From Chitinophaga pinensis (GTDB taxonomy: Bacteria > Bacteroidota > Bacteroidia > Chitinophagales > CAIOSU01): DNA of 64,000 nt. Numbering within the stretch: the stretch's first letter is position 1; every line of letters begins with the position of its first letter. This document shows, piece after piece, positions 55,400 to 64,000 of the stretch. The stretch is from assembly GCA_945901065.1 (NCBI GenBank), contig CAMDKI010000005.1:1-64000 (forward strand). Direction: 5' to 3'. The notes beneath the pieces are model-generated. The model had not been told where the DNA came from. It ran no database searches and worked only from the letters and a program-made list of their open reading frames with translations. A program made the translations under genes and the position numbers.

Positions 55400-56566
55400 A
55401 TGATTTGGAATATGTGTTGCCGCTTGGGCATGGTTTGGCTTGTTTTGTTATTAGCATCAACTAGTTTATTTGCCCAACACGCTACCGATACGGTAGCAAA
55501 ACCGCTGAAGCCCAAAATGCTTTTCAGGCGCAATTTGGATGGTATACCTCGGTATTTTTATCATGGCAGCGAGTATGGCAGCGAGGCGTTGTACAACCCC
55601 GTTACGTTGGTATTGAACATGGGATATGACATTACCCAACTTAAAAGCGCGGGTGGTGGCGTTTTTAACTTTCCTTTTCCGCGCTCGGCGAAAAACACTT
55701 TTGTAAATCTGGTAAGGCTCGATAAGGCCATAAGGGACATTGGCGCTGGCAAATGGATAAGTTCTGAGCTGGTGCCCGGCAACTTTACCCGAAAGGGTTC
55801 TCAATGGCTGCCCAATTATACGCTGCACCTTTTTGGCAGCGGAATGACTTACACCAACATATCGGAGTGGTATGATGCACACGGGGTGCGCAGGCCACGA
55901 CTCATGGGTTTGATAACTGCAGTTACAGGCCAATTGCTGAACGAGATAATTGAAAACGAAGGTTGGGTAGGTACCAACACCGACCCTATTGCCGATTTTT
56001 ATATTTTCAATATTGCTAGCATGCTGTTGTTTACATCGCCCAAGGTGAACCATTTTTTTAGCCACACACTTAATATGGCCGATTGGTCGCTAATGCCAAC
56101 TTTTACATTGCCTTACGGCAACATTCAAAACAATGGGCAGTACTTTTCTTTGAAATATAGCATGCCCTTTTATAAACCACTTAAGTTGTTTATGCGTATG
56201 GGTATGAGCACACAATTGGGTTTATCATATCAGCTCAACCAGGAGTATTGCTTATCAGTTGGGGCAGGAGTTCGTAGTTACGAATTGCAGTTTTTGGATA
56301 GCGCTGCCAGACAAGTTACCGTATCAACGGTGCCTACGGCGGGTATTTTCTTGGATAAAAACAATACCGTTCTGGCGCAGTTAATTTGGTCGCAGAGCGA
56401 AGATAATTTCTTTAACGCCAGTGTTTACCCAGGGGTGTTGCATATTGGCAAATTTACGCCAGGTTTGTGGGCCATCATTGGCAGGCATGGTTATGCAACA
56501 TTTGGCATTACCAGCAAATACACCTTCGGCATAGGTATTGGTGGGGAGGTAAATGGTCCTTTCTAG
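55400..56566 (+). CDS. Exported hypothetical protein, predicted outer-membrane associated
   Basis: 388 aa from ATG 55400 (MIWNMCCRLGMVWLVLLLAS). Signal peptide ends near LFAQ. The mature N-terminal half has RYFYHGSEYGSEALYNPV and a helical segment LMGLITAVTGQLLNEIIENE. The second half is beta-rich with repeated strand pairs (WSLMPTFTLPYGNIQNNGQYF, LGLSYQLNQEYCLSVGAG, YATFGITSKYTFGIGIGGEV) and a terminal GPF, like barrel proteins. No family recognised. Its stop shares CTAG with the convergent PspC gene. Confidence 0.68.
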   Translation: MIWNMCCRLGMVWLVLLLASTSLFAQHATDTVAKPLKPKMLFRRNLDGIPRYFYHGSEYGSEALYNPVTLVLNMGYDITQLKSAGGGVFNFPFPRSAKNTFVNLVRLDKAIRDIGAGKWISSELVPGNFTRKGSQWLPNYTLHLFGSGMTYTNISEWYDAHGVRRPRLMGLITAVTGQLLNEIIENEGWVGTNTDPIADFYIFNIASMLLFTSPKVNHFFSHTLNMADWSLMPTFTLPYGNIQNNGQYFSLKYSMPFYKPLKLFMRMGMSTQLGLSYQLNQEYCLSVGAGVRSYELQFLDSAARQVTVSTVPTAGIFLDKNNTVLAQLIWSQSEDNFFNASVYPGVLHIGKFTPGLWAIIGRHGYATFGITSKYTFGIGIGGEVNGPF

Positions 56567-56727
56567 GGCTTTACCAATGCCAATATTAGGTATATCAATA
56601 CTGGAGAACCGAGGCCTAGTATGGCAGCTGCAACAAAAATAATGCGCAGCATGGTTACGTCTATTTCGAACTTTTGGCTCAGCCAAGCGCACACGCCAAG
56701 AATTTTTTTATCGGGGTATGTAGTCAT
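56563..56727 (-). CDS. PspC-domain mini-protein
   Basis: 54 aa from ATG at 56727 (MTTYPDKKILGVCAWLSQKF). PspC motif 'k.i.GVcaglaeyf.id...vRiifv...l..G....iYlil': here KKILGVCAWLSQKFEIDVTM, LRIIFVAAAILGLGSPVLIY. One or two TM helices. PspC domains sense or respond to envelope stress in the phage-shock system. Second of a tandem PspC pair. Confidence 0.85.
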   Translation of the reverse strand: MTTYPDKKILGVCAWLSQKFEIDVTMLRIIFVAAAILGLGSPVLIYLILALVKP

Positions 56728-56738
56728 GATATATCGGT

Positions 56739-56957
56739 TTATAAATCCCAAACTTGGCTACGCTGCCCTTTTACATAATCTTTCAAGTTGAGAATAAAAG
56801 CTATGGTTAAATAAATAACAACCGGCGAGCCTACTGTAAATAAAGTACTGTAAATAAAATACAGGCGAATTTTGCCGGAAGGCATCCGCAGCACGTAGCC
56901 CAAGTAGCTACAAACGCCAAAGAATTTAGTCTCTACAAACGATCTTACAGTTAGCAT
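56739..56957 (-). CDS. PspC-like mini-protein
   Basis: 72 aa from ATG at 56957 (MLTVRSFVETKFFGVCSYLG); an earlier start inside the DUF2851 gene is less likely. KFFGVCSYLGYVLRMPSGKIRLYFIYSTLF and VGSPVVIYLTIAFILNL repeat the PspC pattern with a diverged first half. C-terminal positive tail (KDYVKGQRSQ). Follows DUF2851 by 10 nt and precedes the second PspC gene by 11 nt. Confidence 0.78.
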   Translation of the reverse strand: MLTVRSFVETKFFGVCSYLGYVLRMPSGKIRLYFIYSTLFTVGSPVVIYLTIAFILNLKDYVKGQRSQVWDL

Positions 56958-56967
56958 AGGCACTAAG

Positions 56968-58257
56968 TTATAAATTAGTTTCCACAAACCCCACAACAGG
57001 TTTGCGCAGCAGGCTATTACCTATGCTACAACTTAGGCATTTTTTGTGGTCGCAATGTTCGTTTTTCAATTGCAGCAATGCTTGGCTTTCATAGGCATTG
57101 TCTGCTTTCCGGCCCAATCTGGCCCAATTTTTTATTATCTCGTTTTGCTCGGCTTTTATTTGTTCAAGCCAGTTTAGCGCGCGGTCTTGTAGGTGTTCAT
57201 CGCCTTTGTAACGCGCATAGGTAAAAAGAATAGGGGCAATAGTATTGATGACCAACAAGTGCAAGGTTTCGGTACCTAGTTCTTTTATTTTGGGTGCACT
57301 TTCTTTGCCAAACGTATAGTGGGTGTTCCAGTAATCCGATGTGCCTACTTTAAACAGCTCCTCTACTTCTTTTAAACTGCTGGTTTCCAATACCTTGCTA
57401 AACAAATGCACGCTGCGGTGCAGCAACATGGCAAATTGTGCCAGCCTAATTGTAGGAAAGGAAGGAGGCCGCAGGCGCATAAATTTCCAACTATGGCCTT
57501 GGATAGGCCTAAGCTGGTACTTATTTTGTTGGTACCTATACTCGCGTTGCAGGCTGGCCATGTATTCGTCTTTGGGCTCATCGTTTAGCATGCCTGCTTG
57601 CCCAAACAAAAGGGCCTCTATACATTTCAGGTCTTGTTTTTGTTTGGCCACAATGTTTAGTGGCAGCGAGCAAGCCATTAACTCAAAAGGCTCACGGTTT
57701 ACTTTTAGCCCAAACCCACGAGCGGTAAGTTGGTACATGGTCTCCTCCCAGCTACCTATGTTTCGCTTTAGCAGCGCATCAATGGCAAGTGTTTTCTGCT
57801 CCAATCTTTCTATAACCATCCGTTCTTTGCAGAGCGTAAAGGTCATTTCATCTACATCAGCCAGCATTTTCTCGCACGGTATCCATTGTTTGTTGTTCAG
57901 CAAATAGTGGTAGCGGCTAAGCAAGCTCTCTTGCACCAAACCTTTCAGCGCAAGGGTAGGGGCACCAGTTACACCATCTTTGTCGTGCTCGTATACCACA
58001 TGTAGTATAATATTGCCAAAGCTAGGGTCGTATTGGTGCTTGTGGTGCAGCCAATCGCTGCTTTTTTGGTGTATTTCTACATTACCCGCCCAAAGCGTGT
58101 CGCCAATACGAATGCGGGCATTAGTAAAATCAGGCCCCGCATCGTGGTTGCGTTGTCCGGGGTTTATTACCTCAATAGTTTCACCTTCCTCGCTACAGAG
58201 GTGGTTGTTGGCAAACAAGCGGTGCTGCCATATATAGTAAAGTAGCTCTTCGTTCAC
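56968..58257 (-). CDS. DUF2851 family protein
   Basis: 429 aa; start is GTG at 58255-58257. Begins NEELLYYIWQHRLF, then GRNH-like NPGQRNHDAGPDFTNARIRI and GNVEIHQKSSDW (the conserved 'GPDF..A.I.i....w.GnVEiH' block), and ends with four cysteines including CDHKKCLSCSIGNSLL, a possible metal site. DUF2851 proteins are widespread in Bacteroidota. The N-terminal D/E-x-H-rich block resembles a nuclease-like core, but no activity is established. Forms a unit with two PspC genes. Confidence 0.9.
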   Translation of the reverse strand: MNEELLYYIWQHRLFANNHLCSEEGETIEVINPGQRNHDAGPDFTNARIRIGDTLWAGNVEIHQKSSDWLHHKHQYDPSFGNIILHVVYEHDKDGVTGAPTLALKGLVQESLLSRYHYLLNNKQWIPCEKMLADVDEMTFTLCKERMVIERLEQKTLAIDALLKRNIGSWEETMYQLTARGFGLKVNREPFELMACSLPLNIVAKQKQDLKCIEALLFGQAGMLNDEPKDEYMASLQREYRYQQNKYQLRPIQGHSWKFMRLRPPSFPTIRLAQFAMLLHRSVHLFSKVLETSSLKEVEELFKVGTSDYWNTHYTFGKESAPKIKELGTETLHLLVINTIAPILFTYARYKGDEHLQDRALNWLEQIKAEQNEIIKNWARLGRKADNAYESQALLQLKNEHCDHKKCLSCSIGNSLLRKPVVGFVETNL

Positions 58258-58288
58258 TGCATAAAGATAGCAAAGAAGTTTCTATGTA

Positions 58289-58933
58289 CTATTTAATGAT
58301 ATTTAATCTATAAGCCATTAACACTAAAGCGCTAAATGATTTTACCGGTATTTTGGCCAATATATTCCGCCTGTGCACATCCACGGTTCGTTTACTAATA
58401 CTCAGTTTGTCGCCAATTTCTTTGTTTACCAAGCCGTCTGCTATTGCTTGAATTATTTCAATTTCTCGTTTGGTAAGCGTTCCAAAATGGCTGGCAAAAT
58501 CAGATATGGTATCTGGTTCTAAATAAGAAGCATTAATCAATGGGAATATCTCGGCATCGATGTATATTTTTCCACTTAACACTTCCAAAATACCTTTTTT
58601 GATACTGGATAGGCTCGATGATTTTAACATTAAACCTCTAACATCGTATGACAAAAGCCTAGAGATGATTTGCGGATTATCGAGCGAAGTGAGGAAAACT
58701 ATTGGACTATTTACATGGTGCTGCTTAAGCTTAAAAAACATGCTCTCGCCATTTACGAGCGGCAAAAAATAATCCAATATAATAAGCTCGTATTGGTTGG
58801 CCTTTATAAGCTCTAAGAATTCGTCTTCGCTTCTGGCTTCATCTACCGCATATCCGGTTTCGATTAGCACCATTTTAACGCCTAACCTAAAAATATCGTG
58901 GTCTTCAACAATGAGTATTCGTTTATTTGGCAT
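58289..58933 (-). CDS. NarL/FixJ-type response regulator
   Basis: 214 aa. Receiver 1-120: VEDHDIFR acid pocket at 9-16, phospho-acceptor D54 in LDYFLP, FLTS switch threonine, LKSSS with the conserved lysine. Linker, then a LuxR-type HTH about 145-210: LTKREIEIIQAIADGLVNKE and ISKRTVDVHRRNILAKIPV. Overlaps the kinase gene's stop by 11 nt, so the kinase directly upstream is its likely partner. Regulated genes are unknown. Confidence 0.93.
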   Translation of the reverse strand: MPNKRILIVEDHDIFRLGVKMVLIETGYAVDEARSEDEFLELIKANQYELIILDYFLPLVNGESMFFKLKQHHVNSPIVFLTSLDNPQIISRLLSYDVRGLMLKSSSLSSIKKGILEVLSGKIYIDAEIFPLINASYLEPDTISDFASHFGTLTKREIEIIQAIADGLVNKEIGDKLSISKRTVDVHRRNILAKIPVKSFSALVLMAYRLNIIK

Positions 58934-61900
58934 AAGCTAGTTTTTCTATTAGAAAGTTGCGTGTAGAGAGGATGTTTTCATTCAGCTCGGCAATATTTGC
59001 TTGTGTCTTAGCTGTTATGGTTGCGTTTTCTTCTAAATCGTGTTCTATTAACTCTATTAGATTGAGGGTGTAGCTCAACCTCAAAATGCCAGCACTGCTC
59101 TTAAAGGAATGCAAAGTGTACAAAAGTTTATCAATTTCCTGTTGCACGGTAAATTCTGATATTTTTGACACTTCTTTTTCAAGATCTTTAACCAGCATTT
59201 TCGCAATATTCAATTTCAACTCTTCACTTAGTTCTGGGTCTTGCAAAAACTGATCTGGCTGGTCATTCACCTTCTGGTTGGGTAAATTATCTAATTGGTT
59301 TAAACTGTTTTTAGAAACGTTGTCTAACAAATACTGCGCAAGCCAAGGCAGTTCAACTGGTTTTTGAATAAAGTCGTCAAATTTACGCAATCGTTTTCTC
59401 TCGTTTTCTGACGGAATAACCGAAGCGCTGAGTGCTACTATTTTGGTATTGGTAAGGTGGTTTCGATTATCTATTGCCGTCCTTATTGCTCGTGCGGCTT
59501 CGTAACCGTTCATAACGGGCATGTTTATGTCAAGCAGCACAAAGTCGTAATCGTATTTTGAGAAAAAATCAACGGCCTCTTTCCCGTTCATGGCAGTATC
59601 TACATAAAACTTTTTATCAATAAGGTAAGTTGCAATAAGCCTTCTAATAATAGTGTTGTCTTCTGCTATCAATACCCTTATTTGGGCAGTATTTTGATTT
59701 GCAGCGGTATTGTTTTCTTGCACTCTTTCACCTAAGTTATCTTCAATAACTTCGGCTGGGATAACCACTGTAAAAGTAGTGCCTTCATTTACTTGGCTAT
59801 CTAAATAAATCATGCCTTTAAAGGCATCTACCAGTTGTTTTACTATTGATAAGCCCAGCCCAACCCCGTCATGCGAAGCGGTGTTACCGGTTGTTCCTAA
59901 CTGATAAAATTCATTGAAAATATTGTTGTGTTGTTCGCGGGGAATACCAATACCAGTATCTGATATTTTAAAGAATATATACCCGCTTTTTCCAGTATCT
60001 TGTTTCCAATTTACTTTGCAATTAATGCTGCCGTGGTCGGTATATTTTATGGCGTTGCTCAGCAGGTTTCCTGCTATTTGTTGAATCCTGAATGGGTCAA
60101 TTGAAATAATCCTAGGAAAGTCAGGCGCAATGGTATAACTTAAAGTAACATTTTTGTTTTTGGGTATTAAACGCTTGTAATAGTTAATCAAATTATCAAA
60201 AGCAGTATGCATTTTTATCGGCTTGTTCACCAGTTTCAACCTACCTTGCTGTAAGGTGTTCATATCAAGCAGGTCGTTTACCAAACTGTTTAAAGACCCC
60301 ATTGCAAGCTTTATCTCTGTTGAAAAGACTTTAACTTCGGTGGGTAAATCTTTTGAATCAAGATAATTGATAAAACCCATAAAGGCTTGCATGGGCGTGC
60401 GCATTTCGTGGCTAACCTTGGCTAGTAATTTCTCCCTTGATTTTGAATTTTCTTCGGCCAACAATTTTGAATTTACCAATGCAAGTTCGGTCTGCTTTCG
60501 TTCTGTAATATCCAAATGTATACCAATGGAGCCTATTACATTTCCGTTTTTGTCAATTTCTGGAGTGCCACTTATTAGCACCCACTTTTGTGTTCCGTCT
60601 TTGCAGCGCAGCAATCGTTCGTAAACGCTCGATTGTCTTTTGAGCCTATCTCTAATTACTTCAATAGTACTTACTTTATCCTCATTGCTTACTAACAGGA
60701 ACGATGCCTTTTTTCCCAAAAGTTCGCTTTTGCGAAAACCCGTTAGCTCCGAAAATTTATTGGACACATCCATTATCACATCCTCATTGTCAACATGCAT
60801 CATACCTAAGTCCATGTTTTCAATAATGCTACGGTACTTTTCTTCGCTTGTCAATAACTGGTTTTGCACGTTTATAAAGTCGGTTATGTCGCTGTGGCTG
60901 CCCACCAACCGTATTGCCTTGCCATTTTTATCGCAAACTTTTAAGGCCTTGCTCTTCACAACAACCACATGGCCCTGTTTGTGCTTGAATTTTAGTATGG
61001 TTTCATAACTGTTCCTTTTGCCGTTTTTCAGCTCCTCCAACAATTTCATGGCAGCGCTGTAGTCATCCTCAAAAATAAGCGATTCCCAGGTTTCATGGGT
61101 ATTACTAATTTCATCGTCATCATACCCGAACATACTTTTCCAGCGAGGCGAGAAATATATTTTATCATTCACCAAGTTCCAATCCCAAATACCTTCGTTG
61201 CTGGCCGTAATGGCCAGCTCTAAAAATTCTTTTTGTTGCTGGAGTTTCTGCTCCATGCCCGCAATTTGAGTCACATCGGTATGTGAGCCAACCATTCTAA
61301 CAGGCGTGCCGTCTTTATCCAATTCCATATATCCGCGGCAAACAATTAACCTGTACGAACCATTTTTGTGCAAGAAACGAGTTAAATGATACAGGTAGGG
61401 GGTTTGCTTGGTTAGGTAATTTTGAACAATTTGAGTGGTTTTCTCTGCATCATCAGGGTGCATCAAGCGCTGCCAAGTATGCAATTTGTTTTCCAGTTCA
61501 TGCTCTGCATAGCCAAGCATTCTTTTCCATTGCTTCGAGTATTTTACTTCGTCGGTCAAGATGTTCCAATCCCAGATACCGTCGGTCATGCCTTTTATGG
61601 CCAACTCGTATCGGGTAGCATCTTGGTGGCTTTCTAATGGAGTAGAATAGTTTGGCTGTTCAATTGCGGGGTAATACAGCATGCCGGTTGATACAAGTTC
61701 CGCTTCGGCGGCGGTTAGCTTCTTTACCAGTAAGTTTTCTAAAACCGGATTCGAAATTGCTTTACCTATTACATCCGCCAAGTTGAGGTATTCACTTTCT
61801 GAAGCATTAGCGCGTAATAGTTCGTATTCTATCGGATTCAGAAATTCCTCCAATGACAGCCTGTACTTTTCAATTCCAAGTTTTTGATAAAAAAAACCAT

Positions 61901-61958
61901 GGTTACTAAGTATTGCCACTAGGCACTTTGGGTCACCATTTTCGTATACAGCCGTCAT
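58923..61958 (-). CDS. Multi-PAS hybrid sensor histidine kinase with receiver and Hpt
   Basis: 1011 aa, soluble (no TM). Residues 1-110 are an unassigned helical domain. PAS1 about 115-230, PAS2 about 245-355 (both with the IWDWN core), PAS3 about 370-490. HisKA: VSHEMRTP, H517. HATPase: NLLSNAIKYTD, DTGIGIP, GVGLGLSIV to about 735. Receiver 760-880: AEDN, D810 in LLDINMP, KPVE. Hpt about 915-1005: HSFKSSAG, H950. A complete His-Asp-His relay in one chain, passing to the downstream regulator. Promoter region carries a 16-bp palindrome 37 nt before the ATG. Confidence 0.94.
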   Translation of the reverse strand: MTAVYENGDPKCLVAILSNHGFFYQKLGIEKYRLSLEEFLNPIEYELLRANASESEYLNLADVIGKAISNPVLENLLVKKLTAAEAELVSTGMLYYPAIEQPNYSTPLESHQDATRYELAIKGMTDGIWDWNILTDEVKYSKQWKRMLGYAEHELENKLHTWQRLMHPDDAEKTTQIVQNYLTKQTPYLYHLTRFLHKNGSYRLIVCRGYMELDKDGTPVRMVGSHTDVTQIAGMEQKLQQQKEFLELAITASNEGIWDWNLVNDKIYFSPRWKSMFGYDDDEISNTHETWESLIFEDDYSAAMKLLEELKNGKRNSYETILKFKHKQGHVVVVKSKALKVCDKNGKAIRLVGSHSDITDFINVQNQLLTSEEKYRSIIENMDLGMMHVDNEDVIMDVSNKFSELTGFRKSELLGKKASFLLVSNEDKVSTIEVIRDRLKRQSSVYERLLRCKDGTQKWVLISGTPEIDKNGNVIGSIGIHLDITERKQTELALVNSKLLAEENSKSREKLLAKVSHEMRTPMQAFMGFINYLDSKDLPTEVKVFSTEIKLAMGSLNSLVNDLLDMNTLQQGRLKLVNKPIKMHTAFDNLINYYKRLIPKNKNVTLSYTIAPDFPRIISIDPFRIQQIAGNLLSNAIKYTDHGSINCKVNWKQDTGKSGYIFFKISDTGIGIPREQHNNIFNEFYQLGTTGNTASHDGVGLGLSIVKQLVDAFKGMIYLDSQVNEGTTFTVVIPAEVIEDNLGERVQENNTAANQNTAQIRVLIAEDNTIIRRLIATYLIDKKFYVDTAMNGKEAVDFFSKYDYDFVLLDINMPVMNGYEAARAIRTAIDNRNHLTNTKIVALSASVIPSENERKRLRKFDDFIQKPVELPWLAQYLLDNVSKNSLNQLDNLPNQKVNDQPDQFLQDPELSEELKLNIAKMLVKDLEKEVSKISEFTVQQEIDKLLYTLHSFKSSAGILRLSYTLNLIELIEHDLEENATITAKTQANIAELNENILSTRNFLIEKLAYAK

Positions 61959-61994
61959 GAGCGTAAATGTAATACTATCCCCAAAAGTTTTATC

Positions 61995-62010
61995 TACGTA
62001 TTAATACGTA
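61995..62010. promoter_or_regulatory. Perfect 16-bp palindrome upstream of the hybrid kinase gene
   Basis: TACGTATTAATACGTA is a perfect palindrome ending 37 nt upstream of the kinase ATG on the minus strand. Position and symmetry suit a dimeric-regulator operator, possibly for the cognate LuxR-type regulator. Confidence 0.5.
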
Positions 62011-62014
62011 AATT

Positions 62015-62054
62015 AACTAGGCACATACACTGCCCGCAGTATATGTGCCTAGTT
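62015..62054. repeat. 13-bp inverted repeat next to the operator-like palindrome
   Basis: AACTAGGCACATA (62015-62027) and TATGTGCCTAGTT (62042-62054), perfect arms, 14-nt GC-rich loop. No T-run. Either a second regulatory site or an mRNA/terminator stem for unannotated transcription. Confidence 0.6.
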
Positions 62055-62556
62055 GACCAACCCATGAAAAGCTCTTCAATATCCTTCGCCTCGTATCTAC
62101 TTTCCTATATCCCTACCAGAATCGTTTGCTGCATTATGTTTAGTTGTAGGTAGTTATTGCAGTCTGCCATTGATACGGGCTGTGTAATCTTTGGTTTCGC
62201 TGCTGGCGGTTTAATAGGCTAATTGGGCTGCTAAAATGCATAAAGTGTTCATAATGTGATAGAAAGTTTTTAATTGCAAAACAGCATCAAAACCATTGTT
62301 ATAGGCTTATTTGCGCAGATAGTAATACTGCAGCTAAAACTTTTACGCAGTGTCAAACAGGCGGCATTTGGGGTGGGGTTGGGCTGCTTGATACATTGTA
62401 GGCCATTAACCTCGGTTTTATCTTCATCAATTTCAGGTAACATGAACCCAGTAGCTCTGCAATTATCAAAAGCATTGTTGCTTATTCTCTAAAAAATGTG
62501 GATTTTTGCAGCCTTGAAAGATGGAAAGCATTGTTCTTTTTAAATGATTGGCCCCT
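62055..62556. other. Intergenic region with no supported gene
   Basis: About 500 bp between the kinase promoter and nusB. A 72-codon open frame (62274-62492, +) lacks any homology-like pattern. A near -7 box GATTTTTGC occurs at 62496-62504, 52 nt before the nusB ATG (one mismatch to TAnnTTTG). No further repeat or RNA element recognised. Confidence 0.4.
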
Positions 62557-63498
62557 ATGTTGAGCAGACGGAATTTACGCGTTAAGGTAATGCAGTTCAT
62601 TTATGCCCACGAGCGGGGTTCGTTTAACAGCCCTTCGGCTGCCAAACAATCGCTGTTGGCCAATGTAACCCAAACCTATGAGTTGGGCCTTTACATCCTC
62701 TATTTTTTGCGTAAGGTTGCCCAATATGCCCAAAAAGAGGCCGATATGAAAGGGGCCAAGCACCTGCCTACCGCCGCCGATTTGTCTTTTAGCACCCGCC
62801 TGGCCGAGAACGAATTTGTACTAGAACTGGAGCAGCATAAGCTATTCAACAACGAACTGAATAAGTATGAGGTTGACAAGATTGAGTTTGATGATGCCAA
62901 CCGTAAGTTTTTTAGGGAGCTTGCCGTTGCCCCTGAATACAAGGCATATATTGAGATGCCCAACCCATCGGTAAAAGAGCATGTTAAAATCATCAAGTTT
63001 CTTTTTAACAAGATTCTATTACCTAGCGAGGTTTTTACGCAACACCTAGAAGAAGAATTCTCGAACTGGATTGACGACCACCAAGTGGTGACTTACAGAT
63101 TGAACGACTTTTTGGAGAATTATACTATCGGAAAGTCGCTAGATAAAATAACCGACCTAAATGTAGAAGTGGATGATAGGGAGTTTGTGAATGAATTGTT
63201 TCAATTTACCCTCGACCACCAAGCCTATTTTTCGGAATTGATAGAGCCAAAACTCGAAAACTGGGATGTGGAACGTATAGCCATCCTCGATTTGATATTA
63301 ATGAAAATGGCGCTATGCGAGCTTTTATACTTCCCGATGATACCGGTAAAAGTGACTATAAACGAGTATATTGAAATAGCAAAGCTATACAGCACCCCAA
63401 AAAGCAAGGATTTTGTAAACGGCGTTTTAGATAAAATAATGAAGGAGCTTAAAGATAGCGGCAGTATCAGAAAAAGCGGAAGAGGACTGCAAGGTTAA
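62557..63498 (+). CDS. nusB: Transcription antitermination factor NusB
   Basis: 313 aa from ATG 62557 (MLSRRNLRVKVMQFIYAHER), more than twice E. coli NusB (139 aa), with the extra ~150 residues inserted after the first helix, as usual in Bacteroidota. The C-terminal NusB fold is clear: FVNELFQFTLDHQAYFSELI, NWDVERIAILDLILMKMALC, FPMIPVKVTINEYIEIAKLY, and FVNGVLDKI. Binds boxA of rRNA leaders with NusE. The next gene encodes a DUF1573 protein, a frequent neighbour in the phylum. Confidence 0.95.
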   Translation: MLSRRNLRVKVMQFIYAHERGSFNSPSAAKQSLLANVTQTYELGLYILYFLRKVAQYAQKEADMKGAKHLPTAADLSFSTRLAENEFVLELEQHKLFNNELNKYEVDKIEFDDANRKFFRELAVAPEYKAYIEMPNPSVKEHVKIIKFLFNKILLPSEVFTQHLEEEFSNWIDDHQVVTYRLNDFLENYTIGKSLDKITDLNVEVDDREFVNELFQFTLDHQAYFSELIEPKLENWDVERIAILDLILMKMALCELLYFPMIPVKVTINEYIEIAKLYSTPKSKDFVNGVLDKIMKELKDSGSIRKSGRGLQG

Positions 63499-63547
63499 AA
63501 AAGGTTAAGAAATAGTACCAAAACACCTTTTTTGTTGTCCATTTTTA

Positions 63548-63555
63548 TAAATTTG
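63548..63555 (+). promoter_or_regulatory. -7 promoter element of the DUF1573 gene
   Basis: TAAATTTGC, same sequence as the gcvP box, 37 nt before the ATG at 63592. TTTG at 63531-63534 is nearer than the usual -33 spacing. Suggests the lipoprotein gene has its own promoter after nusB. Confidence 0.5.
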
Positions 63556-63591
63556 CACATTGAAACTTAAAACAAACTAAAAACAAGAAAA

Positions 63592-64000
63592 ATGAAGAAG
63601 GCATTATTTCTAGTGCTCGCTGCAGGCTTTTTCTTTGCGTCTTGCGAGAGCGGTACAGAGGGAGGCGACACAGCTACTACCCCAACTGATTCGACTGCGG
63701 TGAACACCGATGCGGTGAACAACCCGAACACTGGTATGGAAAACCCTGTACCAACAGGCCCGACCACTACCGTTACTTTTGACCAGATGGAACACAACTG
63801 GGGTAAAATTAAAGAAGGCACTGTACAAGAGCATACCTTCACATTTACCAACACCGGTACTAATGACTTTATCATTAGCGACGCTAAAGGTTCTTGCGGT
63901 TGCACTGTTCCTTACTACCCAACTGAGCCAATTCCTCCAGGTGGCAAAGGTGAAATCAAAGTTTCTTTTGATAGCAAAGGCAAAACTGGCATGCAACAAA
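63592..64000 (+). CDS. DUF1573 lipoprotein, truncated by window end
   Basis: 136 codons are present, and the frame is open at the right edge. Lipoprotein signal ALFLVLAAGFFFASC with lipobox ASC (Cys about 18). Thr/Asn/Pro-rich linker (about 20-60), then the DUF1573 immunoglobulin-like domain: HNWGKIKEGTVQEHTFTFTN, DFIISDAKGSCGCTVPYYP, IPPGGKGEIKVSFDSKGKTG. The GSCGC motif is the family's hallmark. Outer-membrane or periplasmic lipoprotein of unknown role. Preceded by an A-rich, SD-less leader. Confidence 0.93.
   Translation, partial: MKKALFLVLAAGFFFASCESGTEGGDTATTPTDSTAVNTDAVNNPNTGMENPVPTGPTTTVTFDQMEHNWGKIKEGTVQEHTFTFTNTGTNDFIISDAKGSCGCTVPYYPTEPIPPGGKGEIKVSFDSKGKTGMQQ

Noticed and set aside
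62274..62492. 72-codon plus-strand frame before nusB
   Set aside because: No start context, no family pattern, and the region looks non-coding; a hydrophobic N-terminus alone is not enough.

Overview
The window comes from a Bacteroidota chromosome. The evidence: C-terminal type IX secretion (T9SS) sorting domains on secreted proteins; start codons mostly without Shine-Dalgarno sequences; many upstream copies of the phylum's -7 promoter element TAnnTTTG; and family-typical proteins such as DUF1573, DUF2851, DUF6580, a long SecA and a NusB with an N-terminal extension. The contents suggest a free-living, LPS-bearing organism that degrades fatty acids. I cannot name the genus from the sequence alone.

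Layout. 1-6.4 kb is accessory in character: the end of a GIY-YIG nuclease, a NagB-like/alpha-beta-hydrolase fusion, a DUF3037 + HipA-like kinase pair, a GyrI-like protein, and a ParE/RelE toxin-antitoxin operon with a third small gene. 6.5-13.5 kb is housekeeping: the overlapping secA-deoC-SPOR-M20 operon with divergent purD. 13.5-21 kb is a minus-strand nucleotide-sugar operon (aminotransferase, Ugd, UDP-xylose synthase, WbpD-like acetyltransferase, WbpA-like dehydrogenase, RfbB, 4-epimerase), followed by an outer-membrane-type protein and Kdo transferase (waaA), so envelope polysaccharide genes adjoin an LPS gene. 23-31.4 kb holds an SDR enzyme, a large M48 protease with a small beta-barrel-type partner, a T9SS GH28-like protein and a PgpH-type 7TM-HD phosphodiesterase. 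31.6-42.8 kb has a thiolase, ndk, nrnA, cyclophilin, a second GH28-like T9SS paralogue, and fadI-fadJ for beta-oxidation. 42.7-50.5 kb has a nucleoside phosphorylase, a Usp protein, small membrane proteins and gcvP.

50.5-53.5 kb is an eroded, repeat-rich area: a 53-bp direct repeat bracketing an AT-rich orphan gene, a T9SS C-terminal remnant that still has its terminator, and a lone terminase-small-subunit-like gene between palindromic repeats. 53.5-64 kb has a membrane-anchored MutS-like ATPase, two PspC mini-proteins, DUF2851, a response regulator with a large hybrid kinase, nusB and the start of a DUF1573 lipoprotein.

The most unexpected signal is intergenic. Several families of short, imperfectly repeated 'words' fill the spacers with a fixed polarity: one strand form follows stop codons and its reverse complement precedes start codons, so each spacer is built as a loose inverted repeat. 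Separate palindromic modules (CTCGCCT-AGGCGAG) and a three-copy ~97-bp array with nested hairpins also occur. No rRNA, tRNA, CRISPR array, integrase or transposase was found.
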